Source of the DNA: Thiobacillus denitrificans
GTDB lineage: Bacteria; Pseudomonadota; Gammaproteobacteria; Burkholderiales; Thiobacillaceae
Direction: 5' to 3'
DNA: 45,667 nucleotides
Assembly (NCBI GenBank): GCA_002424845.1
Contig: DILD01000095.1
Coordinates: forward strand, 1-45,667
Below the pieces are notes generated by a model. That model had not been told where the DNA came from and made no database searches. It worked only from the letters and a program-made list of their open reading frames with translations. Both the position numbers and the translations under genes were made by a program. Of the stretch, positions 1 to 7,272 are shown piece by piece (the stretch's first letter is position 1; each line of letters opens with the position of its first letter).

Positions 1-615
1 GGCATGACCCGCATTTTCACCGAGAACGGCGCGTCCGTTCCGGTGACGGTGCTGGAAATGTCCAACAATCGTGTGACGCAAGTGCGCACGTCAGAAAATG
101 ACGGTTATACCGCTGTGCAGCTCGCCTATGGCAGCCGCCGCAATAGCCGTGTCAGCAAACCGGAAGCCGGTCACTACGCCAAAGCGGGTGTGGATGCGGG
201 CGAGTTGATGCGCGAATTTCGCGTGTCGGCAGAGGTTGCCGCGCAGTACCAGCCGGGCGCATCCGTTTCGGTCGATCTGTTCCAGGCGGGACAGAAAGTC
301 GACGTCACGGGTGTGACGCAGGGCAAGGGCTTTGCGGGCACCATCAAGCGTCACAACTTCAAGTCGCAGCGCGCAACCCACGGTAACTCCCGTTCGCACA
401 ATGTGCCGGGTTCCATCGGTATGGCGCAGGATCCGGGCCGTGTGTTCCCCGGTAAGCGGATGTCTGGTCATATGGGTGCGGTGACCTGTACCAAACAAAA
501 TCTTGAGGTGGTGCGCGTCGATGCGGAGCGCGGCCTCGTGTTGCTGAAAGGCGCTGTTCCGGGTGCCAAGGGCGGCCACGTGGTGGTTCGTCCGGCCGTG
601 AAAGGGGGTGCCTAA
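1..615 (+). CDS. rplC: 50S ribosomal protein L3 (5' partial)
   Basis: L3 is an early-assembly protein of the large subunit, bound to 23S rRNA near the 3' end and reaching toward the peptidyl-transferase centre. The frame is open from base 1. The family normally starts with a short segment ending in VG-MTRIF, so the ATG at 4 is an internal Met and the true start lies upstream of the window. Visible hallmarks are GKGFAGTIKRHNF and the RATHGNSRSHNVPGSIG loop, which carries the Gln/Gly-rich tip. It would follow rpsJ in the S10 operon. Its stop (TAATG) overlaps the rplD start by one base, implying translational coupling. Confidence 0.97.
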   Translation, partial: GMTRIFTENGASVPVTVLEMSNNRVTQVRTSENDGYTAVQLAYGSRRNSRVSKPEAGHYAKAGVDAGELMREFRVSAEVAAQYQPGASVSVDLFQAGQKVDVTGVTQGKGFAGTIKRHNFKSQRATHGNSRSHNVPGSIGMAQDPGRVFPGKRMSGHMGAVTCTKQNLEVVRVDAERGLVLLKGAVPGAKGGHVVVRPAVKGGA

Positions 616-1232
616 TGGATTTGACCGTTATTAATGATCAAGGTCAGCAGGTGACCAGTGTGGTCGCTTCCGATGAAACCTTTGGCCGTGATTACAACGA
701 GGCGCTCGTGCACCAGGTGGTGACCGCATTCCAGGCGAATGCCCGCAGCGGCAACCGGGCACAGCAGACCCGTGCTGAAGTGAGCGCCTCTACGCACAAG
801 CCCTGGCGTCAAAAGGGCACCGGCCGCGCACGTTCGGGCCGTACCTCGAGCCCGATCTGGCGCGGGGGTGGTGTCACGTTCCCGAACAAGCCGAATGAAA
901 ACTTCACCCATAAGGTGAACCGCAAGATGTACCGCGCGGGCCTGGCAACCATCCTGTCGCAACTGGCTCGCGAGGGCAAGTTGAAAGTGGTGGAAAGCCT
1001 GGGTATTGATTCTCCCAAGACGAAATTGCTGGCTGGCAAGCTCAAGTCGATGGGTTATGGCAAGGTCATGATCATTGCGGATAGTGTGGATGACAACCTG
1101 TGGCTGTCGTCGCGCAATCTGCCGAACGTTTATGTGGTCGAGCCGCATCAGGCGGATCCGTGGAGCCTGGTCAAGTTCGGCAACGTGCTGATCACCAAGG
1201 CCGCGGTCAAGCAATTCGAGGAGATGGTGTAA
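615..1232 (+). CDS. rplD: 50S ribosomal protein L4
   Basis: L4 lines the polypeptide exit tunnel. In E. coli it is also the autogenous repressor of the S10 operon; whether that holds here cannot be seen because the S10 leader lies outside the window. The 205 residues match the family length. The conserved loop (PWRQKGTGRARSGRTSSPIWRG, residues about 61-82) is the extension that enters the tunnel. The start overlaps the rplC stop and the stop overlaps the rplW start (TAATG at 1230), so rplC-rplD-rplW are a tightly coupled run. Confidence 0.98.
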   Translation: MDLTVINDQGQQVTSVVASDETFGRDYNEALVHQVVTAFQANARSGNRAQQTRAEVSASTHKPWRQKGTGRARSGRTSSPIWRGGGVTFPNKPNENFTHKVNRKMYRAGLATILSQLAREGKLKVVESLGIDSPKTKLLAGKLKSMGYGKVMIIADSVDDNLWLSSRNLPNVYVVEPHQADPWSLVKFGNVLITKAAVKQFEEMV

Positions 1233-1537
1233 TGGGTGCGATCAGTCAAGAGCGTCTGCTCAAAGTCATTCTTGCGCCGGTGATCTCCGAAAAGAGCACC
1301 CGCGTGGCCGACAAGTTGAATCAGGTTGTTTTTCGTGTGCTGCCCGACGCGACCAAGCAGGAGATTGGCGCAGCTGTCGCCAGCCTGTTCAAGGTTGAAG
1401 TGGCGGGTGTGCAGGTACTGAACGTCAAGGGCAAGGTCAAGCGCTCCGGTCGTGTCATGGGTCGCCGTGACAATTGGAAAAAAGCGTATGTCACCCTGAA
1501 GCCGGGTCAGGACATCGACTTCGCGTCCGGACAGTAA
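1232..1537 (+). CDS. rplW: 50S ribosomal protein L23
   Basis: L23 sits at the tunnel exit and is the docking site for trigger factor and SRP. The ATG at 1232, overlapping the rplD stop, gives 101 residues (MGAISQERLL...), the normal size. A longer in-frame reading from 1100 lies inside rplD and was not used. Conserved features are PVISEKST near the N-terminus, the VNVxNVKGKxKR-type loop (VLNVKGKVKRSGR) and the C-terminal KKAYVTL strand. It is followed 11 bases later by rplB. Confidence 0.97.
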   Translation: MGAISQERLLKVILAPVISEKSTRVADKLNQVVFRVLPDATKQEIGAAVASLFKVEVAGVQVLNVKGKVKRSGRVMGRRDNWKKAYVTLKPGQDIDFASGQ

Positions 1538-1548
1538 GGGAGATCACC

Positions 1549-2376
1549 ATGGCACTGATTAAAGTCAAACCTACCTCCGCCGGCCGCCGTGCGGTCGTTA
1601 AGGTTGTTACCCCGGGCCTGCATAAAGGCAAACCGGTTGCGGCTCTGCTCGAGCCGAAAAAGCGTGGTTCGGGCCGCAATAACAACGGCCACATCACGGT
1701 GCGCCACAAGGGTGGCGGCCACAAGCAGCATTACCGTGTAGTGGATTTCCGTCGCAACAAGGATGGGATTCCCGCCAAGGTCGAGCGTATTGAATACGAT
1801 CCCAATCGCTCCGCGCATCTGGCCTTGCTGTGCTATGCGGACGGTGAGCGTCGTTACATCATTGCGCCGCGTGGCATTGCGGCTGGTGCACAGTTGGTGA
1901 ACGGTGCCGAGGCGCCGATCAAGGCGGGTAACTGTCTGCCGCTGCGCAGCATTCCCGTCGGCAGCACGGTGCATTGCGTCGAGATGATGCCGGGCAAGGG
2001 GGCTCAGATTGCTCGTTCAGCCGGCACGTCAGTGCAGCTGCTGGCGCGTGAGGGCAGCTACGCTCAGCTGCGGCTACGTTCCGGCGAGATCCGCAAGGTC
2101 CACGTGGACTGCCGCGCGACGCTTGGTGAAGCGGGCAACGAAGAGCACAGCCTGCGTTCGATCGGTAAGGCTGGCGCCAATCGCTGGCGTGGCATTCGTC
2201 CGACTGTGCGCGGTGTGGTGATGAACCCGGTCGACCACCCGCATGGTGGTGGCGAAGGTCGCACCGCTGCTGGCCGTCATCCGGTCAGCCCGTGGGGTAC
2301 CCCGACCAAGGGTTATCGCACTCGCAGCAACAAGCGCACCTCCAACATGATCGTCCGCCGCCGTAACGCGCGCTGA
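1549..2376 (+). CDS. rplB: 50S ribosomal protein L2
   Basis: L2 is the largest primary 23S-binding protein and is needed for subunit joining and peptidyl-transferase activity. From the ATG at 1549 (preceded by GGGAG) it has 275 residues, exactly family length. Diagnostic segments include GRNNNGHITVRHKGGGHK near residue 45 and the C-terminal NPVDHPHGGGEGR with the functionally important His. An upstream in-frame extension to 1474 lies inside rplW and is rejected. rpsS follows after a 15-base gap. Confidence 0.98.
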   Translation: MALIKVKPTSAGRRAVVKVVTPGLHKGKPVAALLEPKKRGSGRNNNGHITVRHKGGGHKQHYRVVDFRRNKDGIPAKVERIEYDPNRSAHLALLCYADGERRYIIAPRGIAAGAQLVNGAEAPIKAGNCLPLRSIPVGSTVHCVEMMPGKGAQIARSAGTSVQLLAREGSYAQLRLRSGEIRKVHVDCRATLGEAGNEEHSLRSIGKAGANRWRGIRPTVRGVVMNPVDHPHGGGEGRTAAGRHPVSPWGTPTKGYRTRSNKRTSNMIVRRRNAR

Positions 2377-2391
2377 TTGAGGTAGAAAGAT

Positions 2392-2667
2392 ATGGCACGT
2401 TCAATTAAAAAAGGCCCGTTCGTTGATGGGCACTTGCTGAAAAAGATTGAGGCCGTCCGCGGCTCCAACGACAAGCGCCCGATCAAGACCTGGTCGCGCC
2501 GTTCCACCGTTCTGCCCGACTTTATCGGGCTGACCATTGCGGTGCATAACGGCCGTCAGCATGTGCCGGTTTTCGTGACCGAGAACATGGTCGGACATAA
2601 ACTCGGTGAATTTTCCCTGACGCGTACCTTCAAGGGCCACGTTGCGGACAAGAAGGCGAAGAAATAA
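2392..2667 (+). CDS. rpsS: 30S ribosomal protein S19
   Basis: S19 is a head protein of the small subunit, paired with S13 and near the A-site tRNA. The 91 residues match the family. The signature is MARSIKKGPFVDGHLLKKIE at the N-terminus, then RRSTVLPDFIGLTIAVHNGRQHVPV and the MVGHKLGEFSLTRTF segment. The start is preceded by a GAGG-type ribosome binding site. It lies between rplB and rplV in the standard S10-operon order. Confidence 0.98.
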   Translation: MARSIKKGPFVDGHLLKKIEAVRGSNDKRPIKTWSRRSTVLPDFIGLTIAVHNGRQHVPVFVTENMVGHKLGEFSLTRTFKGHVADKKAKK

Positions 2668-2677
2668 GGAGCGCATG

Positions 2678-3007
2678 ATGGAAGTTTCTGCAGTTTTGCG
2701 TGGTACCCGCCTGTCCGCACAGAAGGGCCGTTTGGTCGCTGACCAGATTCGTGGTCAACGCGTTGAGAAGGCGTTGAACATTCTGGCTTTCAGCCCGAAA
2801 AAAGGCGCCGAGATCATCAAGAAGGTGCTGGAGTCGGCGATTGCCAATGCCGAGCACAATGAAGGCGCTGATATTGATACCCTGAAGGTCAAGACGATCT
2901 ATGTTGATCAGGGATCCGTGCTCAAGCGCACTAGCGCCCGTGCCAAAGGCCGTGGCAACCGTATTAGCAAGCCGACCTGTCACATTACCGTGACAGTCAG
3001 CGATTAA
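2678..3007 (+). CDS. rplV: 50S ribosomal protein L22
   Basis: L22 extends a beta-hairpin into the exit tunnel, where macrolide-resistance changes occur. Two adjacent ATGs exist, 2675 and 2678. The second gives MEVSAVLRGTRLSAQKGR, the usual family N-terminus, and places the AAGGA site 7 bases upstream, so 2678 is preferred (109 residues). The tunnel hairpin lies around KRTSARAKGRGNRISKPT near the C-terminus. The assembly domain includes ILAFSPKKGAEIIKKVLESA. It sits between rpsS and rpsC. Confidence 0.96.
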   Translation: MEVSAVLRGTRLSAQKGRLVADQIRGQRVEKALNILAFSPKKGAEIIKKVLESAIANAEHNEGADIDTLKVKTIYVDQGSVLKRTSARAKGRGNRISKPTCHITVTVSD

Positions 3008-3016
3008 GGAAGCGCC

Positions 3017-3721
3017 ATGGGACAAAAAATACATCCGATTGGGTTTCGTCTTGGTGTTCAGCGTATCTGGACGGCCAAATGGTATGGATCCAACCGCAAT
3101 TTCGCCAGCACCCTGCTTGAGGATATCAAGGTACGCGATTATCTGAAAAAGAAACTTGCTCACGCCTCGGTGTCCAAGGTGCTGATCGAGCGCCCGGCCA
3201 AGAACGCGCGCATCACGATTTTCAGCGGCCGCCCTGGTGTGGTGATCGGCAAGAAAGGCGAAGATATCGAAGTGCTGCGCAGTGAGCTGGCGCGTCTGAT
3301 GACGGTGCCGGTGCATGTCAATATCGAAGAAGTGCGCAAGCCGGAAACCGACGCGCAAATCATCGCTGACGGCATTGCGCAGCAGCTTGAAAAGCGTGTG
3401 ATGTTCCGCCGGGCCATGAAGCGCGCCATGCAAAATGCCATGCGCTTAGGCGCGCAGGGCATCAAAATCATGAGCTCGGGTCGTTTGAATGGCGCCGAAA
3501 TCGCCCGTACCGAGTGGTACCGCGAAGGTCGTGTGCCGTTGCACACGCTGCGCGCGGAAATTGATTATGGCTTTGCTGAAGCAAAGACCACTTACGGCAT
3601 CATCGGTATCAAGGTGTGGGTTTACAAAGGTGATGCGCTGAACCGCGGCGAGCAGCCCGCGGCTGCCGAAGTCGACAAGCGCGGCAAGAAATCAGGAGTG
3701 AAACATGCTGCAGCCAGCTAG
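3017..3721 (+). CDS. rpsC: 30S ribosomal protein S3
   Basis: S3 is a head protein near the mRNA entry channel and contributes to mRNA unwinding. It has 234 residues. The N-terminus MGQKIHPIGFRLG, the KH domain with VVIGKKGEDIEVLR (about residue 75), and the C-terminal domain LNGAEIARTEWYREGRVPLHTLRA are all present. The tail is Lys/Ala-rich. Its last 17 bases overlap the start of rplP in another frame, a longer overlap than usual at this junction. Confidence 0.98.
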   Translation: MGQKIHPIGFRLGVQRIWTAKWYGSNRNFASTLLEDIKVRDYLKKKLAHASVSKVLIERPAKNARITIFSGRPGVVIGKKGEDIEVLRSELARLMTVPVHVNIEEVRKPETDAQIIADGIAQQLEKRVMFRRAMKRAMQNAMRLGAQGIKIMSSGRLNGAEIARTEWYREGRVPLHTLRAEIDYGFAEAKTTYGIIGIKVWVYKGDALNRGEQPAAAEVDKRGKKSGVKHAAAS

Positions 3722-4121
3722 AAGAAAATTCCGCAAGGAACAGAAGGGCCGCAATACGGGCCTGGCGACACGTGGTGCCGATGTGAGCTTTGGCGACTTC
3801 GGCCTGAAGGCCGTTGGTCGGGGCCGTCTGACTGCGCGCCAGATTGAAGCGGCACGTCGCGCCATGACGCGCCACATCAAACGCGGCGGACGCATCTGGA
3901 TCCGCATTTTCCCGGACAAGCCGATTTCGCGTAAGCCGGCCGAAGTGCGGATGGGTAACGGCAAGGGCGCGCCTGAATACTACGTGGCTGAAATTCAGCC
4001 CGGTAAGGTGTTGTACGAGATGGATGGCGTGAACGAGACGCTGGCGCGCGAGGCATTCCGCCTGGCTGCGGCCAAACTGCCGATCGCGACTACCTTCGTG
4101 ACCCGCATGATCGGGAGTTGA
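3705..4121 (+). CDS. rplP: 50S ribosomal protein L16
   Basis: L16 helps position the A-site tRNA and is an assembly checkpoint protein. The 138 residues match the family, starting MLQPARRKFRKEQKGRN. Conserved segments are GLKAVGRGRLTARQIEAARR, RIWIRIFPDKPISRKPAEVRMG and the GKGAPEYYVAEIQPG loop (the arginine hydroxylated in E. coli by RoxA lies in the RMGKGKG-like region, here RMGNGKG). The start lies inside the 3' end of rpsC, so it is probably translated by coupling. An AGGAG (3692-3696) lies nearby in rpsC. Confidence 0.97.
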   Translation: MLQPARRKFRKEQKGRNTGLATRGADVSFGDFGLKAVGRGRLTARQIEAARRAMTRHIKRGGRIWIRIFPDKPISRKPAEVRMGNGKGAPEYYVAEIQPGKVLYEMDGVNETLAREAFRLAAAKLPIATTFVTRMIGS

Positions 4122-4124
4122 TTG

Positions 4125-4319
4125 ATGAATACCAAAGAAATGCGCGGCAAAGATGCCGCTGAACTGAAGCAGGAACTTGAATCCCTGCTGCGTGCCCACT
4201 TTGCATTGCGTATGCAGGTGGCCACTCAGCAGTCGAACAAAACTGCCGATCTGGGCAAGTTGCGCCGCGATATTGCCAAGGTCAAGACCATTATGCGCGA
4301 GAAGGCGGGTCAAGCATGA
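4125..4319 (+). CDS. rpmC: 50S ribosomal protein L29
   Basis: L29 is a small helical protein at the tunnel exit beside L23. The ATG at 4125 gives 64 residues (MNTKEMRGKDAAELKQELES). A TTG codon directly before it could add one residue but is not needed. The GGGAG at 4113-4117 gives a well-spaced ribosome binding site. The two-helix antiparallel coiled-coil pattern (LKQELESLLRAHFALRMQ...LGKLRRDIAKVKTIMREK) is typical. Its stop overlaps the rpsQ start as ATGA. Confidence 0.96.
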   Translation: MNTKEMRGKDAAELKQELESLLRAHFALRMQVATQQSNKTADLGKLRRDIAKVKTIMREKAGQA

Positions 4320-4579
4320 CTGAAATCAAGAAGATGGTACGCACCCTGACGGGGCGTGTCGTGAGCGACAAGATGAACAAGACGGTCACCGTTCTGGTTG
4401 AGCGTCGCGTCAAGCATCCGGTGATTGGCAAGGTTATCCGGCTGTCCAAGAAATATCATGCCCACGATGAAAACAACGAGTTTCACGAAGGCGATACGGT
4501 CCAGATCGAGGAGTCGCGCAAACTGTCGCGTACTAAGGCCTGGACGGTCAGCAAGTTGATTGAGCGCGCTCGCGTATAA
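4316..4579 (+). CDS. rpsQ: 30S ribosomal protein S17
   Basis: S17 is a primary 16S rRNA-binding protein of OB fold. The 87 residues contain RTLTGRVVSDKMNKTVTVLVERRVKHP, the family signature, and YHAHDENNEFHEGDTVQIEESR. The start overlaps the rpmC stop by 4 bases. It is the last S10-operon gene here. A 169-base gap with a promoter and structured leader separates it from rplN, the same border at which the E. coli spc promoter lies. Confidence 0.98.
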   Translation: MTEIKKMVRTLTGRVVSDKMNKTVTVLVERRVKHPVIGKVIRLSKKYHAHDENNEFHEGDTVQIEESRKLSRTKAWTVSKLIERARV

Positions 4580-4582
4580 CGC

Positions 4583-4611
4583 TTGCAATAAATGTGTGAC
4601 CCCGGTATAGT
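4583..4611 (+). promoter_or_regulatory. Probable spc-operon sigma70 promoter
   Basis: TTGCAA (4583-4588) and TATAGT (4606-4611) are separated by exactly 17 bases. Transcription would begin near 4618-4619 and give a leader of about 130 bases before rplN. The -10 sits in the loop of a small inverted repeat (CCCGG 4601-4605, CCGGG 4613-4617) followed by TTTT. That repeat could also act as a weak terminator for the S10 transcript. Confidence 0.75.
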
Positions 4612-4623
4612 GCCGGGTTTTCC

Positions 4624-4728
4624 GGTTGGTGGCCGGTTGGATTTTGTCCGGTTCGCTGACTCAAGCAGTTCCGCGTTAAGTGGAATTTTCTCCCGAACGG
4701 GATCCAAAACTGGCCACCAATATGGTGG
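4624..4728 (+). promoter_or_regulatory. Structured leader of rplN (competing hairpins)
   Basis: The arm TTGGTGGCCGGTT (4626-4638) can pair along all 13 positions with AACTGGCCACCAA (4708-4720), allowing one G-U. Inside it, GTTC (4651-4654) and TCC (4647-4649) can pair with GAAC (4695-4698) and GGA (4700-4702). The 3' arm also contains CCACCA (4714-4719), which forms a tight local hairpin with TGGTGG (4723-4728) just before the GGAG ribosome binding site at 4737-4740. The two folds exclude each other. A regulatory role is inference. Confidence 0.55.
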
Positions 4729-4748
4729 GTTAAGTTGGAGGCAATTAA

Positions 4749-5117
4749 ATGATTCAGATGCAGTCCGTATTGGATGTGGCGGACAACACTGGCGCACGCT
4801 CGGTTATGTGCATCAAGGTGTTGGGCGGCAGCCATCGCCGCTACGCAAGCGTGGGTGACATCATCAAGGTCACCATCAAGGATGCTGCGCCGCGTGGTCG
4901 CGTGAAAAAAGGCGACATTTACAACGCGGTGGTCGTTCGCACGGCCAAGGGTGTTCGTCGTCCTGACGGCTCGCTGGTGCGTTTTGATGGCAATGCTGCG
5001 GTGTTGCTGAACAATAAGTTAGAGCCGATCGGTACCCGTATTTTTGGGCCGGTTACCCGTGAGTTGCGTACCGAGAAGTTCATGAAGATCGTCTCGCTGG
5101 CGCCTGAGGTTCTGTGA
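4749..5117 (+). CDS. rplN: 50S ribosomal protein L14
   Basis: L14 sits at the subunit interface, contacts 16S helix 14 and is the target of silencing factor RsfS. The 122 residues carry MIQMQSVLDVADNTGARSVMCIKVLGG and the KKGDIYNAVVVRTAKGVRRPDGS segment. The ribosome binding site GGAG lies 8 bases upstream. It is the first gene of the spc operon. The leader between rpsQ and this gene is described separately. Confidence 0.98.
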   Translation: MIQMQSVLDVADNTGARSVMCIKVLGGSHRRYASVGDIIKVTIKDAAPRGRVKKGDIYNAVVVRTAKGVRRPDGSLVRFDGNAAVLLNNKLEPIGTRIFGPVTRELRTEKFMKIVSLAPEVL

Positions 5118-5126
5118 GAGGTAATC

Positions 5127-5450
5127 ATGGCACGAATTCATAAAAGTGATCAGGTGATCGTTCTGACCGGAAAAGACAAGGGCAAGCGCGGCGTGGTGCT
5201 GAAGGTGCTCGACGATGGTCATGTTCTGGTCGAGGGCGTTAACCGCGTCAAGAAACATCAGAAGCCGAACCCCATGCGTAACCAGCAGGGCGGGATCGTC
5301 GAAAAGGAAATGCCGATCCAGGCTTCCAATGTCGCATTGTTTAATGCCGGCACGCAGAAAGCGGATCGCGTGGGTTACAAGGTGCTGGAGGACGGCCGCA
5401 AGGTGCGTGTTTACAAGTCCAACGGCGAAATGGTCGACGCTCAGGGGTAA
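5127..5450 (+). CDS. rplX: 50S ribosomal protein L24
   Basis: L24 is an assembly-initiator protein with a KOW motif. In the 107 residues the KOW motif is DQVIVLTGKDKGKRGVVLKV near the N-terminus, followed by VEGVNRVKKHQKPNP and EMPIQASNVALFN. The start is preceded by GAGAGG. Only two bases separate its stop from the rplE start. E. coli places the S8 translational-repressor site at the rplX-rplE junction, and this junction has almost no room for it. Confidence 0.97.
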   Translation: MARIHKSDQVIVLTGKDKGKRGVVLKVLDDGHVLVEGVNRVKKHQKPNPMRNQQGGIVEKEMPIQASNVALFNAGTQKADRVGYKVLEDGRKVRVYKSNGEMVDAQG

Positions 5451-5452
5451 TC

Positions 5453-5992
5453 ATGGCGCGTTTTCAAGAATTTTATCGTGAGACGGTAGTTCCCAAGCTG
5501 GTTGAGCAGTTTGGCTACAAGTCTGTCATGGAAGTGCCGCGTATCAAGAAGATCACCCTGAATATGGGTGTCGGTGAGGCGGTGGCTGACAAAAAAGTCA
5601 TGGATCATGCGGTTTCCGACATGCAAAAAATTGCTGGTCAGAAGCCGGTGGTGACCAAATCCAAAAAGTCGATCGCGGGCTTCAAAATCCGTGAGAACTA
5701 TCCGGTGGGGTGCATGGTGACGCTGCGCCGGGGGCAGATGTACGAATTCCTGGATCGTCTGGTGACGGTGGCGATGCCGCGTATTCGTGACTTTCGGGGT
5801 ATTTCTGGCAAATCTTTTGATGGCCGTGGCAACTACAACATGGGTGTCAAGGAACAGATTATTTTCCCTGAGATTGAGTACGACAAGATTGATGCGTTGC
5901 GTGGCATGAACATTACGATCACCACCACCGCCAAGTCTGATGATGAAGCGCGAGCCCTGCTTGCCGCCTTCAGTTTTCCGTTCAAGAATTGA
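5453..5992 (+). CDS. rplE: 50S ribosomal protein L5
   Basis: L5 binds 5S rRNA in the central protuberance and contacts the P-site tRNA. The 179 residues include YRETVVPKLVEQFGYKSVMEVPRI, the signature KITLNMGVGEAV, and the C-terminal GVKEQIIFPEIEYDKIDALRG and TTTAKSDDEARALLAAFSFPF. Its ribosome binding site (CAGGGGTAATC) is formed within the last codons of rplX, which suggests coupled translation. rpsN follows after 7 bases. Confidence 0.98.
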   Translation: MARFQEFYRETVVPKLVEQFGYKSVMEVPRIKKITLNMGVGEAVADKKVMDHAVSDMQKIAGQKPVVTKSKKSIAGFKIRENYPVGCMVTLRRGQMYEFLDRLVTVAMPRIRDFRGISGKSFDGRGNYNMGVKEQIIFPEIEYDKIDALRGMNITITTTAKSDDEARALLAAFSFPFKN

Positions 5993-5999
5993 GGTAGGC

Positions 6000-6305
6000 A
6001 TGGCCAAGTTATCCTTGATTAACCGTGAAGAAAAGCGCGCGCGCATGGTGAAGAAATATGCTGCCAAGCGTGCCGAGCTCAAGGCGCTGATCGCTAATGT
6101 TCAAACCAGTGATGAAGATCGCATGGCGGCATACAAGGCGTTGCAGGAGTTGCCGCGTAACGCCAGCCCGGTGCGTCAGCGCAACCGTTGCCAACTGACT
6201 GGTCGCCCGCGTGGTGTGTTCAGCAAGTTTGGCCTGGCGCGCGGCAAGTTGCGTGAATATGCGATGCGGGGCGAAATCCCGGGCATCGTCAAGGCAAGCT
6301 GGTAA
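6000..6305 (+). CDS. rpsN: 30S ribosomal protein S14 (zinc-free long form)
   Basis: S14 is a late-assembly head protein. The ATG at 6000 (after GAGGTAGGC) gives 101 residues: MAKLSLINREEKRARM, then RNRCQLTGRPRGVFSKFGLARGKLREYAMRGEIPGIVKASW. It is the long form that lacks the paired CxxC zinc motifs; only one Cys is present. A longer upstream reading lies inside rplE and is rejected. It is placed between rplE and rpsH, as is standard. Confidence 0.97.
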   Translation: MAKLSLINREEKRARMVKKYAAKRAELKALIANVQTSDEDRMAAYKALQELPRNASPVRQRNRCQLTGRPRGVFSKFGLARGKLREYAMRGEIPGIVKASW

Positions 6306-6317
6306 GGGGTAGACGAT

Positions 6318-6713
6318 ATGAGTATGAGTGATCCCATCGCGGACATGCTGACCCGCATTCGCAATGCGCAGGCGGTTGAAAAATCGGCCGTGACGATGCC
6401 CTCCTCCAAAGTCAAAGTGGCAATTGCCAAGGTGCTGAAGGATGAGGGTTACATTGAAGACTTTGCCATTCGTGGCGCAGCTGGCAAGCCGGAACTTGAA
6501 TTGCAGCTTAAGTATTACGCGGGTCGTCCGGTTATCGAGCGCATCGAGCGCGTTAGCCGCCCCGGTCTGCGTATCTATAAGGGCGCTGAAGACCTGCCGC
6601 GTGTGATGAACGGCTTGGGCGTGGCGATTGTTTCCACCTCCAGTGGCGTGATGACGGATCGTCATGCCCGCGCCAAGGGCGTCGGTGGTGAAGTGTTGTG
6701 CGTAGTCGCATAA
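6318..6713 (+). CDS. rpsH: 30S ribosomal protein S8
   Basis: S8 is a primary 16S-binding protein of the central domain. In E. coli it represses the spc operon by binding the rplE translation start. The 131 residues begin MSMSDPIADMLTRIRNAQ and end GVGGEVLCVVA, with STSSGVMTDRHARAKGVGGE as the C-terminal RNA-binding signature. The start is preceded by AAGGGG. Whether autogenous control works the same way is unclear, because the rplX-rplE junction is only two bases here. Confidence 0.98.
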   Translation: MSMSDPIADMLTRIRNAQAVEKSAVTMPSSKVKVAIAKVLKDEGYIEDFAIRGAAGKPELELQLKYYAGRPVIERIERVSRPGLRIYKGAEDLPRVMNGLGVAIVSTSSGVMTDRHARAKGVGGEVLCVVA

Positions 6714-6725
6714 GGGGGAACGGAT

Positions 6726-7256
6726 ATGTCACGTGTAGCCAATAATCCCATTACCCTGCCGAAGGGCGTCGAAGTTGCGCTGGGAAGCGCGATTTCAGTG
6801 AAAGGCCCGCTGGGCTCAATGAGCCGGGCGATGGTCGGCGATGTCTCTGTTGCCCTGAATGACGGCGTCATGACGTTTGCTCCGGTTGGTGATTCCATTC
6901 AGGCGAATGCGATGGCCGGTACCATGCGCGCATTAGTCAACAATATGGTCCAGGGCGTTTCCAGGGGTTTCGAGAAGAAGCTCTTGCTTGTCGGTGTGGG
7001 CTATCGCGCCCAAGCTCAGGGCGATTCGCTGAACCTGACACTGGGCTTCTCGCACCCGGTCGTGCACAAGATGCCTGCAGGTATCAAGGTTGAGACCCCT
7101 ACGCAGACTGAGATTGTTATCAAGGGCGTCGATCGTCAGGTTGTTGGGCAGGTGGCCGCTGATGTGCGCGCATACCGTCCGCCGGAGCCTTACAAAGGCA
7201 AGGGCGTTCGCTATAGCGACGAAGTGGTCATCAAGAAAGAGACCAAGAAGAAGTAA
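6726..7256 (+). CDS. rplF: 50S ribosomal protein L6
   Basis: L6 lies near the factor-binding centre next to the sarcin-ricin loop. The 176 residues contain the duplicated alpha/beta fold. The N-terminal half starts MSRVANNPITLPKGVEV. The C-terminal half carries LLVGVGYRAQ and the family motif YRPPEPYKGKGVRY, followed by a Lys-rich tail (KKETKKK). The start follows a GGGGGAA ribosome binding site. It sits between rpsH and rplR. Confidence 0.98.
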   Translation: MSRVANNPITLPKGVEVALGSAISVKGPLGSMSRAMVGDVSVALNDGVMTFAPVGDSIQANAMAGTMRALVNNMVQGVSRGFEKKLLLVGVGYRAQAQGDSLNLTLGFSHPVVHKMPAGIKVETPTQTEIVIKGVDRQVVGQVAADVRAYRPPEPYKGKGVRYSDEVVIKKETKKK

Positions 7257-7272
7257 GGCTTAAGGACAGAAA

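Noticed and set aside
2630..3433. Minus-strand open frame (267 codons) opposite rplV/rpsC
   Set aside because: Covers two solid ribosomal-protein genes; it is a shadow frame.
4601..4621. CCCGG...CCGGG-TTTT as a terminator of the S10 operon
   Set aside because: Only a 5-bp stem and it contains the -10 hexamer; the promoter reading is stronger, so it was not listed as a terminator.
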